From contig JADFNB010000008.1 in NCBI GenBank assembly GCA_022563595.1, forward strand, positions 1 to 64,000: DNA of 64,000 bases, read 5' to 3'. The notes beneath the pieces are model-generated. The model ran no database searches. It saw only the letters and a list, made by a program, of their open reading frames with translations, and was not told where the DNA came from. Position numbers and translations under genes: made by a program. The DNA is from Gemmatimonadota bacterium. GTDB taxonomy: Bacteria > Gemmatimonadota > Gemmatimonadetes > Gemmatimonadales > GWC2-71-9. Shown here one piece after another: positions 50,708 through 59,221 of the stretch; within the stretch, counting starts at the first letter, position 1, and each line of letters starts with the position of its first letter.

Positions 50708-53280
50708 TCATCACCGTAGTAGGGATCGTAACATTGCTGTTGGTGGCCGCCGGCACGGCCATCGGCCTCAAGCGCACGAGCCTGCCGTATACAGTCGGCC
50801 TGGTGCTGGTCGGCCTCCTGTTGGGCGTCGTTACGGAGCGGACCGAAGCGCTGGAAGCGATCCGCGGGATCACGCTCTCACCCGAGATCATCCTGTTCGT
50901 CTTCCTGCCGACCCTGATCTTCGAGTCGGCGTTCGCCCTCGACAGCCGCCTCCTGTCCAAGAACCTGGCCCCGGTGCTGACGCTCGCCGCGCCCGGGCTG
51001 CTGATCTCCACCGCGATCATCGGCGGCATCGTGGCGGTGTTCACCTCGTTGCCGCTGGGAGCGGCGTTGCTGTTCGGCGCCCTGATCTCGGCGACGGATC
51101 CGGTGGCCGTGATCGCGCTGTTCAAGGAAGTCGGCGCGCCCAAGCGCCTCGCCATCCTGGTCGAGGGCGAGAGCCTCTTCAACGATGCCACGGCGATCGT
51201 GCTGTTCAAGATCATCCTCCTCGTGGTGCTGGCGGGCGGGGCCCTTGGCGCGGCGACCGTCGGAGAGGGTGTCGTCGAGTTCCTGATCGTCTTCATCGGC
51301 GGCCTCGTGGTGGGCGGGCTGGTCGGATACCTCATGATTCGCTCAATCGCGTTGTCCGGGGACGATCCCCTGGTCGAGGTCGCGCTCTCGACGGTTGTCG
51401 CCTACGCCGCCTTCATCGCGGCGGAACACTACCTCGAGGTCTCCGGCGTGATGGCGACCGTAGGGGCCGGCATCGTCGTCGGGACGATGGGCTCGACCCG
51501 GTTCACACCCGAGGTACGCGCCTACCTGCACCAGTTCTGGGAGTACGCCGCGTTCGTCGCGAACAGCCTCATCTTCCTCCTGGTCGGGATGGCGGTCGAG
51601 CCGGCCGCGCTCTGGGAGTTCAAGATCCCCATCATGTTCGCCATCGGTGCCGCGCTCGTGGCCCGCGTGGTCACGGTCTTCGGTCTCACGCCGCTGGTGA
51701 GCCGGGTAGCCGAGCCCATGGATTGGCGCTATCGGGTCGTGCTGTTCTGGGGCGGCCTGCGCGGAGCCGTCGCGCTCGCGCTCGTCCTGAGTCTCGCGCC
51801 GGACTTCCCGCAGCGTGATCTGTTGGTGGCACTCACCGTCGGCGTCGTGTTGTTCACGCTGCTCACCGGCGGCCCGACAATCGGTCCCCTCATCCGTTGG
51901 CTCGGCCTCAACCGGCCCGATCTCGTGCAGCAGGTGGCACGTGCCCAGGCCGCACTGGCCGCGAAACAGGGAGCGCTCCAGCGGGTCGAGCGGCTCAAGT
52001 CGGCAGGACATTTCTCGAACCGGCTGCTGGCGGACCTCGAGGAGGAGTACGGCAAAGGCGCCGACGAGGTGGCGCATGAGCTGGAGCAGCTGCGTGCGGT
52101 CTGTCGGGCCGATGACATGCGCCGCGTGCTCTGGTCCGAGGCGTTGGCGGCGGAACAGGCTGCGTACCGCGATCTCTTCGAGCACGGCGCCATCTCGGAG
52201 CCCGTCGTGCGCGAGCTGGAACTGGCCACCGAGCTGAGGCGCGACCGGCTGAATCGCGGAGAGATCCCCGCCGACCCCGAGACGGCGATCCCGCTGGAAC
52301 TCAAGGTCAGCAACGCGGTTGTATGGATAGCGGAACGGGTCGCACCGCGGAGCCGGTTGGTACAGCGCCATCGCGTCCGCGCGCTGGCCGCCAAGTACGA
52401 GCACGATACGGCGCTCTACGAGGCGAGCGAGCGGGTTGTCTCCGAGATCGAGCGTCTGAGCGCGTTGAGCGGAATAGACGCCGGGCTCGTGCGGGAATGT
52501 CTCGACGCCTACGCCCGTGTGGGCAAAGATGCGATGGCCCGGGTAGACGAGATCGCGGAGCATTTCCCGGAGTACGCCCGCGAGGTCCAACGCCGTACGG
52601 CTTACCGTATCGCGCTCGACGGCGAGCACGATGCGATCACCGCACTGGCCAAGACGGGCGGGATTCCCGCCTCCGTCGCGCGCGACGCCCATCAGCGGCT
52701 ACAACAGGCGCAGCGGAACCTCGCGCGCCAGCCGGTCGCGGCGCTGGAACCCGATCCCGCCGACCTGCTCGCGCGGGTGCCGTTCTTCGAGAAACTCGAT
52801 CCGGCCGACCTGGACCGCGTGGTGAGCCGACTGGTCCCGCGCACGGTGCTCCAGCACGCGACCGTGATCCGGCAAGGCGACCGCGGGACGTCGCTGTTTC
52901 TCGTAGCCCGTGGCGTCGTCGCGGTGCTGGTGTCACGGGACGGCGCCGAACGACGGATGGCTTCGCTTTACGCGGGGGATTTCTTCGGAGAGATGGCCCT
53001 GCTTACCGCCGGACCGCGCACTGCGACGGTGCGCGCCGTTACCGACTGCCAGCTCTACGAGCTGGCGAAGCGGGACGTGGATGCGCTGTGCGACGTCTGT
53101 CCCGGCGTCAAGGAGGCGCTGGTCGAGGCCTACGAGGCACGGCGCCGCGCGTTGGAGCGCCCGGAGCGCCTCTCGCGCGTGTCGATGTCACGCATCGATC
53201 TCCAGAGCATCCCGGAAGCGGGCGCCACACCAGGAACATTGGGGTCGGTGGAACCTCCATTGAGACCCGGAGGTGGTTGA
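50689..53280 (+). CDS. Sodium/proton antiporter (CPA1) with C-terminal cyclic-nucleotide-binding domain
   Basis: 863 residues. Residues 5-420 form about twelve membrane helices with the CPA1 motifs VFLPTLIFESAFALD, LISATDPVAVIALF, LVEGESLFNDATAIVLF and FWGGLRGAVALAL, as in NhaP/SOS1-type Na+(K+)/H+ exchangers. A helical cytosolic stretch follows (residues 440-680). The cNMP-binding domain (about 690-810) carries FFEKLDPADLDRVV, VIRQGDRGTSLFLVARG, FFGEMALL and RTATVRAV. This resembles plant SOS1 and bacterial homologues that bind cAMP-like ligands. The start overlaps a TrkA remnant. Confidence 0.93.
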   Translation: MASHSVVITVVGIVTLLLVAAGTAIGLKRTSLPYTVGLVLVGLLLGVVTERTEALEAIRGITLSPEIILFVFLPTLIFESAFALDSRLLSKNLAPVLTLAAPGLLISTAIIGGIVAVFTSLPLGAALLFGALISATDPVAVIALFKEVGAPKRLAILVEGESLFNDATAIVLFKIILLVVLAGGALGAATVGEGVVEFLIVFIGGLVVGGLVGYLMIRSIALSGDDPLVEVALSTVVAYAAFIAAEHYLEVSGVMATVGAGIVVGTMGSTRFTPEVRAYLHQFWEYAAFVANSLIFLLVGMAVEPAALWEFKIPIMFAIGAALVARVVTVFGLTPLVSRVAEPMDWRYRVVLFWGGLRGAVALALVLSLAPDFPQRDLLVALTVGVVLFTLLTGGPTIGPLIRWLGLNRPDLVQQVARAQAALAAKQGALQRVERLKSAGHFSNRLLADLEEEYGKGADEVAHELEQLRAVCRADDMRRVLWSEALAAEQAAYRDLFEHGAISEPVVRELELATELRRDRLNRGEIPADPETAIPLELKVSNAVVWIAERVAPRSRLVQRHRVRALAAKYEHDTALYEASERVVSEIERLSALSGIDAGLVRECLDAYARVGKDAMARVDEIAEHFPEYAREVQRRTAYRIALDGEHDAITALAKTGGIPASVARDAHQRLQQAQRNLARQPVAALEPDPADLLARVPFFEKLDPADLDRVVSRLVPRTVLQHATVIRQGDRGTSLFLVARGVVAVLVSRDGAERRMASLYAGDFFGEMALLTAGPRTATVRAVTDCQLYELAKRDVDALCDVCPGVKEALVEAYEARRRALERPERLSRVSMSRIDLQSIPEAGATPGTLGSVEPPLRPGGG

Positions 53281-53364
53281 GTTCCCCCGCCCGTACGGTC
53301 ACCTACCGCTCGGATAAGGCAACCGGTCCCACCGCGGGCGGTGAGACGCTGGACGCCGAGCCGC

Positions 53365-53386
53365 GAGGCTACTCAGAGGCTACTCA
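53365..53386. repeat. Tandem 11-bp direct repeat
   Basis: GAGGCTACTCA occurs twice without a spacer in the gap between the convergent antiporter and CyoE genes. It resembles a slip-strand duplication. Confidence 0.7.
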
Positions 53387-53405
53387 GTGGAACAGAGAAG
53401 ACCGG

Positions 53406-54257
53406 CTACGCCGCGAGCCGCTCGACGATCATGACGCCCAGCAGGACGGGAAGATAGGCGAGCGACGCCAGGAACAGGCGCCGAGCCCTGCCGGAAGTCG
53501 CTTCCCGGGCGAAACTATACGCCGTGCCGACGAGCAGGGCCCCCAGCGCGCTTCCGGCTATCAGTGAGGCCGCTCCCGTGAGTCCCCAGATCCCGGGCAT
53601 GAGGCTCGCCGGTAGCAGCGCCAAAGCGTACAGGAGCGCCTGCCGCCCGGACGATCCTCCGGTGGGATCGACGACGGAGAGCATCTTGAGCCCGCCCCGC
53701 CTGTAGTCCTCCCGGTACATCCAGCCGAGTGCGAGGAAATGGGGGACCTGCCAGAGAAACATGATGTTGAACAGGACCCAGCCTTCGAGCGAGAGCGCGT
53801 CGCGTGCCGCCGTCCAGCCGCCCAGAATCGGAAGCGCCCCGGGGAACGACCCGACGATGGTGGCGAGCGGGCTCTTGCGTTTGAGGGGCGTGTACACCAG
53901 CACGTAGCTCACGACCGTCAAGAACGCCAGCAACGCCGTCAGGGGATTGACCAACAGGAACAACTCGGCGCATCCGACGGCGGCCAGGCCAGCGCCAAAA
54001 ACGAGGGCAGGCCCCTGGCCGATACGGCCCGACGGAAGCGGGCGGTGGCGGGTCCGCCGCATCAGCGCGTCGACATCCCGTTCCCACCACTGGTTGAGCG
54101 CGTTGGTACCGCTGGCTACCAGGCCGGTGCCGACGAGCAACGAGACGAGCAGCCCCAGGTCGATCTCACCCGTGGTACCCAGCACGAACCCGGCCGTGGC
54201 GGTGAGCACAACCAAGCGGGTGATGCCCGGCTTCGTGAGTTCCAGGAACGTCTTCAT
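53406..54257 (-). CDS. cyoE: Protoheme IX farnesyltransferase
   Basis: 283 residues of the UbiA prenyltransferase family. It converts heme b to heme o, on the way to heme a3 or o3 of oxidases. The diagnostic sites are NALNQWWERDVDALMRRTRHRPLPSG (substrate-binding Asp-rich loop) and the second polar region PHFLALGWMYREDYRRGG. About eight membrane helices. The ATG at 54257 overlaps the TGA of a SCO remnant; the longer frame to 54479 merely reads that remnant in frame, so it is not a fusion protein. The SCO neighbourhood suggests it once served a cytochrome c oxidase. Confidence 0.93.
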   Translation of the reverse strand: MKTFLELTKPGITRLVVLTATAGFVLGTTGEIDLGLLVSLLVGTGLVASGTNALNQWWERDVDALMRRTRHRPLPSGRIGQGPALVFGAGLAAVGCAELFLLVNPLTALLAFLTVVSYVLVYTPLKRKSPLATIVGSFPGALPILGGWTAARDALSLEGWVLFNIMFLWQVPHFLALGWMYREDYRRGGLKMLSVVDPTGGSSGRQALLYALALLPASLMPGIWGLTGAASLIAGSALGALLVGTAYSFAREATSGRARRLFLASLAYLPVLLGVMIVERLAA

Positions 54258-54500
54258 CAGAGCCGCTCGACGAGCTGGACGACGGCGTCCGCCCCGGCGT
54301 TCACCGCTCAGGAGGTGCTCTCCTGAGCCAAGCCCCCACCTGTCAGCAATGTGCGGCAGCCGCGCCGGGACATCGCGCCACGGATCGAGCGTAACGATGA
54401 AGACAGGGAGAATGAGCGGGCAGATCGTCTGGCAGTGGGCATACGCAAAGGTAACCAACGAGGGGCGCTTCAGCGTCACCAGCGTGCCCGACTGGTCACT
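54257..54500 (-). pseudogene. SCO1/SenC copper chaperone remnant
   Basis: The minus-strand frame gives SGTLVTL, then LVTFAYAHCQTICPL with the CxxxC copper site, then a jump to LPVFIVTLDPWRDVPARLPHIADRWGL, which in full SCO proteins lies about 20 residues later. A frameshift follows, and the frame VNAGADAVVQLVERL ends with the TGA that overlaps the CyoE start. The N-terminal half is missing. It abuts the cytochrome c remnant at base 54500. Confidence 0.75.
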
Positions 54501-54718
54501 TCACCGACCCCGGCACGATCGCCACCGTCGTGGAGTCGTACCCGTTCTGGCGAATCGAAGAGGGTGCGCCCGGGCTCCCCGCCATCGCGACCCCGTGGAA
54601 CTCGGCCATGCCGTCGTGGAAGGACCAACTCACATCGGACGAGATCTGGCGCATCATCCTCGCCGAGTACCGGATCAGCGGCAGGGAGCCACGGACGCCG
54701 GAAGGGGGTGAGCGGTGA
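54500..54718 (+). pseudogene. C-terminal fragment of a c-type cytochrome
   Basis: The frame FTDPGTIATVVESYPFWRIEEGAP and LPAIATPWNSAMPSWKDQLTSDEIWRIILAEY resembles the C-terminal part of a periplasmic cytochrome c (axial-ligand Met in SAMPSW). No CxxCH is left. It starts abruptly at base 54500, opposite the SCO remnant on the other strand, so a deletion has removed both 5' ends. The TGA (54716-54718) overlaps the GTG of the next gene. Confidence 0.7.
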
Positions 54719-56394
54719 CCCGGCGCCTCGACGTCATCGTCTGGGTCGCGATTGCCATCGCCCCCCGCGCTGCTTCAGCGCAATGGATGGACTTGTCCGT
54801 CCCCGAGCGGCCAGTTGCAGACGCTGCGAGCATCGCAGCGGGTCGGCGTCTCTACGAGGAACGATGTTGGTTCTGTCACGGTGAAGACGGCGACGGAACC
54901 GGCCCGGTGGCCGAGTACCTCTGGCCCCGACCGCGTGACTTCACGCTTGGCAGCTACAAGTTGCGCACCACCTCGAGCGGCGAACTTCCCACAGATGAGG
55001 ACTTGTTCCGCACGGTCTCACTGGGGATTCCAGGCACCGCGATGCCGGAATGGCAGTCGGTACTGTCCGAACAAGAACGGTGGCAGGTCATCTCATACAT
55101 CAAGACGTTCGCCGAAGGACTGTTCGAGGATGAGGATTTTGATCCCTACGCGTTCATCGTCGAGATCGGTTCGCCGCCCGAAGGCTCGACGGAGGCATTG
55201 GTCGCCGAGGGGCAGCCCGTGTTCGACGAGGCCGACTGCTGGGAATGCCACGGCAGCTTGGGACGCGGTGACGGAGAACGGGCCTCCGAACTCACCGACG
55301 ACTGGGACTTTCCGATCCTGCCGACTGACCTGCACACCGGATGGAAGATCAAGGGGGGCAGCACGCCTCGCGAGATCTACCTGCGCCTCAGCACGGGGCT
55401 CGATGGCACGCCGATGCCGTCGTACTCGGAGACGCTGAGTGAAGACGACCGCTGGCGTCTCGCGTACTATGTCTCCTCGCTCGCCGCACCGCTCGCCGGC
55501 GCGCCAGCCACCGGCGTGGTGATCACGGCAAGGCGTGTGGACGATTCGCTGCCGACCACGCCTGATGATGCAGCGTGGGCGGACGTCCCCGCGACGTGGC
55601 TCACCCTCTCCGGTCAGGCCACGTTCCCGCCGCGCTGGCAGATCCCCGCCGTGTCCGATCTCGCGGTGCAAGTTCTCTATAACGCCACTGATGTCGCGCT
55701 TCGTCTCCGGTGGGACGACCGTTTCATGGACACGGTGTCTGTCGACTCTGCGCTCGCGCGTCGTGAGGGATGGGAAGCCAATGATATGTTCCCGCGACTT
55801 TTTCCCGATGGCGCTCGGATGCGTGCCACGCACCCCGATGGTGTGGAGGTGATGTTCCCACTGCGCTACGCCGGAAGACCGGAGCTTCCGCACTTCGTGT
55901 ACGGAAGCGCAGGGCAGCCAGTCGACCTCTGGCGCTGGCGGGCGGACCGCGCCGGCGGTCCGACGGCGGTCGAACTCCGCGGGCGAGGTGCGTCCCAGCC
56001 ACCCGAGCCACATGAGCCCGAGAGCCAGCGTGCGTCCGCGCGGGCCACGTGGGCAGACGGCCAGTGGACCGTCGTTCTCCGCAGGCCGCTCACGACAGAC
56101 GACGGTGCACGAGAGGTTCAGTTGGAGCCGGGTCGAATCATCCCGATTGCCTTCCACGTGTGGGAAGGTGCCAACGGCGAGACAGGCCTGAAGATGGCGC
56201 TCTCCTCGTGGTACTTCCTCCATCTGCGGGAATCGGCTCGCGCGTCGAGTTACCTGGTCGTGCTGCTCCTCGTCCTCGGGACCGTGGGCGCGGAGTACGG
56301 ACTGATCGTGTGGCTCCGCCGGCAGCGGGACTCCGGGTGGCTGAGTCGCTTCGGAATCACCCCGGGTCCCGACGACGCGCGGCGCCCCTCATAG
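54715..56394 (+). CDS. Di-heme cytochrome c with ethylbenzene-dehydrogenase-like heme domain
   Basis: 559 residues. A signal peptide ends at ASAQ. Two class I heme c sites, CWFCH (51-55) and CWECH (175-179), each lie in a 90-120 residue cytochrome domain with a distal Met. Residues 290-510 show the EB_dh/DOMON pattern of ethylbenzene dehydrogenase gamma subunits (VQVLYNATDVALRLRWDD), which bind heme b. A final transmembrane helix (SYLVVLLLVLGTVGAEYGLIVWL) anchors the C-terminus. The first half is closely similar to the protein at 59222-59977. It could accept electrons from a molybdoenzyme such as that starting at 63833. Confidence 0.85.
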   Translation: MTRRLDVIVWVAIAIAPRAASAQWMDLSVPERPVADAASIAAGRRLYEERCWFCHGEDGDGTGPVAEYLWPRPRDFTLGSYKLRTTSSGELPTDEDLFRTVSLGIPGTAMPEWQSVLSEQERWQVISYIKTFAEGLFEDEDFDPYAFIVEIGSPPEGSTEALVAEGQPVFDEADCWECHGSLGRGDGERASELTDDWDFPILPTDLHTGWKIKGGSTPREIYLRLSTGLDGTPMPSYSETLSEDDRWRLAYYVSSLAAPLAGAPATGVVITARRVDDSLPTTPDDAAWADVPATWLTLSGQATFPPRWQIPAVSDLAVQVLYNATDVALRLRWDDRFMDTVSVDSALARREGWEANDMFPRLFPDGARMRATHPDGVEVMFPLRYAGRPELPHFVYGSAGQPVDLWRWRADRAGGPTAVELRGRGASQPPEPHEPESQRASARATWADGQWTVVLRRPLTTDDGAREVQLEPGRIIPIAFHVWEGANGETGLKMALSSWYFLHLRESARASSYLVVLLLVLGTVGAEYGLIVWLRRQRDSGWLSRFGITPGPDDARRPS

Positions 56395-56403
56395 ATTCAA
56401 ACA

Positions 56404-56520
56404 ATGCGCATGGTCGCCTTCCTCACGGAGCCCAAGGTGATCGACCGCATCCTCGGTCACTTACATCGTACTGCGATGATGCGCGTCGCACACCTGATGC
56501 GATCACCCAACGTTCCATAG
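56404..56520 (+). mobile_element. IS91-like transposase C-terminal scar
   Basis: A 38-codon frame begins MRMVAFLTEPKVIDRILGHL, which matches my recollection of the C-terminus of IS91/IS801-family transposases. No inverted repeats or other transposase parts remain. It separates the EB_dh-type cytochrome from the U32 gene, whose 3' end it overlaps on the other strand by 18 bases. Confidence 0.5.
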
Positions 56521-57720
56521 GGCGCCGGATTCCATGTCCTCGAATGCCGGTCGATACAGCTGAAGGCACGCTGCGCGCCAGTCCTCATCGATCTGCACCA
56601 CCTTATCCGCCCATGCGTGACAGTAGCGGCAGTCGTCACAATCACGTTCCCGGCATCCTTCCGTCACGAACCGCTGCATGAACCCGTCGAGCGCGCGGTT
56701 GTCGATGTATACCGGTGATCCACCTGCGGAGCCGAGCAACCCGCGTTGCCGCGCGAGCTCGTATAGTCGCGGCAGGGCGCGCCAGCGGACGCCCCCGAGC
56801 TGCAGGAAATGGCGGGCCGCCCACCCGGGTCCGCGCCGCGGCGGTTTGCGCCCACTCGACTGAAAGCCGTACGGTTGTACCAGGTCAAGGAGGTTCCCGT
56901 CGTATCGGCGCTGGTGATACGCGCGGGCCCGGAGCACGAGTACGTCGGTGGGGGCGTTGCGCTCGGTGAGTTTGAACTCCTCGTAGCCTAGCTGCTCGTA
57001 GTGTACGACATCTTCCGGTCGAATCCAGTCGGCGCGGATGTAGTTGACAGGATCCAGGATCTTCTTGTGGGAACACCACAGGAGACACCAGTCGATGACA
57101 CCGCGACGGGCGGGGCGCCCTCGCTGTGAGGCGTGGCTCAACACATTGCAGTGATACCGTTCCAGCGGACAGCTCTGGAGACAACTGTTGCTCGCGAGGA
57201 GTTCCAGCCGACAGTTGACGGCGAGCCGAATCTCCCGCAACAGGGCGAATTCTCGGTTGCACTGTATCGAGTCCAGCGTGATACGATCGGCACCAAGTTC
57301 CTCCCAGTAGCGAACTCGTCTGGTATCGTTCACCGCAGCGAAGACGCCCACGCGAACCTCGAAACCGGGATAGGCCGCCTTGATCAGGCGAAGCAGAAAC
57401 GGACTTGCCACCGTAAGGGCCGTGACGCCAATGTCATCCAGCCACGCCAACAGGCGGCGGATCCGGCGCTGACCGGTTCGGGTGTATTCCCGATTGTCGA
57501 GACAGGAGGCATTCAGCAGATAGTTGAACCCGAGGCCCGCTTGCCGGCAGGCCACGACGTGGCGCTTGAGCGCGCGGCGTGACGTCGGGGCCAACATGAA
57601 GCTGGCGCGCCCACCACCGATGATATCTGCGGGGAGCTTGCCGTAGAGTTCGAAGACGTCGAAGTGCCGGACGAGATCCGGGAGCGCGTCATCGAAGTTG
57701 GTGGCCAGCGAAATCCTCAT
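56503..57720 (-). CDS. U32 family protein with cysteine-rich C-terminus
   Basis: 405 residues, resembling peptidase U32/UbiU-type proteins: FDVFELYGKLPADIIGGGRAS, NYLLNASCLDN, GADRITLDS. The family's iron-sulfur cysteines appear as NSCLQSCPLERYHC (Cys 180, 184, 191) with Cys 212 and 216 nearby. A further CRERDCDDCRYC cluster lies near the C-terminus, absent from ordinary members in my recollection. UbiU/V-like proteins help hydroxylate quinone precursors without oxygen; others are called collagenase-like. ATG 57720 with GAGG upstream is chosen over GTG 57726. Its neighbours are all redox proteins. Confidence 0.75.
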   Translation of the reverse strand: MRISLATNFDDALPDLVRHFDVFELYGKLPADIIGGGRASFMLAPTSRRALKRHVVACRQAGLGFNYLLNASCLDNREYTRTGQRRIRRLLAWLDDIGVTALTVASPFLLRLIKAAYPGFEVRVGVFAAVNDTRRVRYWEELGADRITLDSIQCNREFALLREIRLAVNCRLELLASNSCLQSCPLERYHCNVLSHASQRGRPARRGVIDWCLLWCSHKKILDPVNYIRADWIRPEDVVHYEQLGYEEFKLTERNAPTDVLVLRARAYHQRRYDGNLLDLVQPYGFQSSGRKPPRRGPGWAARHFLQLGGVRWRALPRLYELARQRGLLGSAGGSPVYIDNRALDGFMQRFVTEGCRERDCDDCRYCHAWADKVVQIDEDWRAACLQLYRPAFEDMESGALWNVG

Positions 57721-57775
57721 GGACACCTCACATCTGGGACTCGTGTTCGAGGAAGCGTTTCTACACGCGCCTCGG

Positions 57776-59143
57776 TCAGAACGCCAGGTGGAGTGAGATC
57801 CGGGAGAAATCCTCGAACAGCGGCAGCGCCGGGGCCGAATCGTCGGACCACGTGGTGCCGAGCATCAGCATGATGTTGGAACCAAGGAGCACCAGCAGAT
57901 CCGCCGAGTAGCGCTCGAAGCTCGACGGAAATCCCGCCGGGAACCCACGGACGTCCACCCGTTCGTAGCGAAAGCCCGGCACCAGCCAGGGATGCAAATA
58001 CGCTTGCACCTCTCCCATCGTGACGATCGCGGACGGATCGCTGAGCTGCGGGCGCTCGAGGTGGTCGTTGAAGAACTGCACCGACCCCAAGAGACTGAGA
58101 TACCCGTTCTCCTGCTCCCATCGGAGGTCCACGCCCCAGCGGTTGAACTGGTTTCCGGCGCGCAGGAAGGTGTCAGGGTCGTCGGGATCCTGTAGGAAAC
58201 CTGATGTGCCCCGGTAGTAGAACCCTCCTACTGAAACCGCCCCTCGGAGCCACGTTCCGTAGTTCAGACGGGCGTAGTAGTCCTTCTGATTGTTGAAATC
58301 GAACTCGCCCCCTGACTCCGCGTACGCCTCTTCGAGTCCCTCCACCAACTCGCCCGCGGGGCCTTCGCTCCCCTCAAGAGCCTCGAACGCACCACCCGGC
58401 TCGCCATTGATCAACCCGATGGCATAGGCGAATTCTCCGAGACCCCCGGGGCCGGGAACGCGACCGAATGCCTCGATCCCCTTTTGATTGGGGGAGAAGC
58501 CGAAGAAGTTCTGCGACGGCAGGATCGGGAAAACACCGTTCAAGTACGGGGTGATCCGCAACATGCGACGGTGGTTTGAGAACGCGATGGCGCGCGGCTC
58601 GAACTGGCCCACACGGACGTTGAGTGCCAGTGACCGGTTGTACTGTACGAACAGGCGGTCGATCCCCTCGAACTCTCCGTCTTCCAACAGGGCCACATTG
58701 CCAAAGAAGGAGAAGTACTGGCCCATGCCACCACCGAATATCAGTCCCACGGAGCTGATACCGGTGAACTCCACCTGGACATCCTCATTCGGGCTATAGC
58801 GGAAATCGCTCAACACCTGGAACGACGCGACTGACGTCGCGGGGATGTCAATGAACGGAATCTGGCTTCCACGCCTCCCCTCCGGCGTTTCCGCCGGCGA
58901 GCCGAGCGGTAGTGGGCGCTCTCCGCGCTCCATGTCGGCACCCGGAAGGCGATACCCCTTTGCCCGAAACAATCTCCCGTACTCGGTCAGCGCGGGGAAC
59001 ACCGTGTGGCATGTGCTGCAACTCAGCCCGTAGCGCCGCGCGAAGCTGGGAACCCGTTTTTCGGCACGGGAAACCAGCCCCATGGGCAAAACGACGGCGG
59101 CAAACCCGACGGTGGCGACGTACCCTCTCCAGGTCCCGGTCAT
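57776..59143 (-). CDS. Outer-membrane porin-cytochrome c fusion (Cyc2-like)
   Basis: 455 residues. After a signal peptide comes one heme c site (CSTCH, 42-46) within VPSFARRYGLSCSTCHTVFPALTEYGRLFRAKGY, which resembles the cytochrome domain of Cyc2 Fe(II) oxidases and related porin-cytochromes. The remaining 380 residues are alternating beta strands ending in Phe (ISLHLAF), consistent with a barrel of about 16 strands. This would allow electron transfer across the outer membrane. Iron oxidation is not proven; similar single-heme proteins exist in other groups. Confidence 0.72.
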   Translation of the reverse strand: MTGTWRGYVATVGFAAVVLPMGLVSRAEKRVPSFARRYGLSCSTCHTVFPALTEYGRLFRAKGYRLPGADMERGERPLPLGSPAETPEGRRGSQIPFIDIPATSVASFQVLSDFRYSPNEDVQVEFTGISSVGLIFGGGMGQYFSFFGNVALLEDGEFEGIDRLFVQYNRSLALNVRVGQFEPRAIAFSNHRRMLRITPYLNGVFPILPSQNFFGFSPNQKGIEAFGRVPGPGGLGEFAYAIGLINGEPGGAFEALEGSEGPAGELVEGLEEAYAESGGEFDFNNQKDYYARLNYGTWLRGAVSVGGFYYRGTSGFLQDPDDPDTFLRAGNQFNRWGVDLRWEQENGYLSLLGSVQFFNDHLERPQLSDPSAIVTMGEVQAYLHPWLVPGFRYERVDVRGFPAGFPSSFERYSADLLVLLGSNIMLMLGTTWSDDSAPALPLFEDFSRISLHLAF

Positions 59144-59221
59144 AGCTGCCTGTCTCCCCGTTGTTTTGACCCTACGGTTAGGCGGCCGACAACGTCGAGC
59201 GCCTGTCGCCGGGCTGGTGCG

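Noticed and set aside
53406-54479. CyoE read as an in-frame SCO-CyoE fusion protein
   Set aside because: CyoE has its usual start at 54257 and the SCO fragment is a frameshifted pseudogene with its own stop in another frame.
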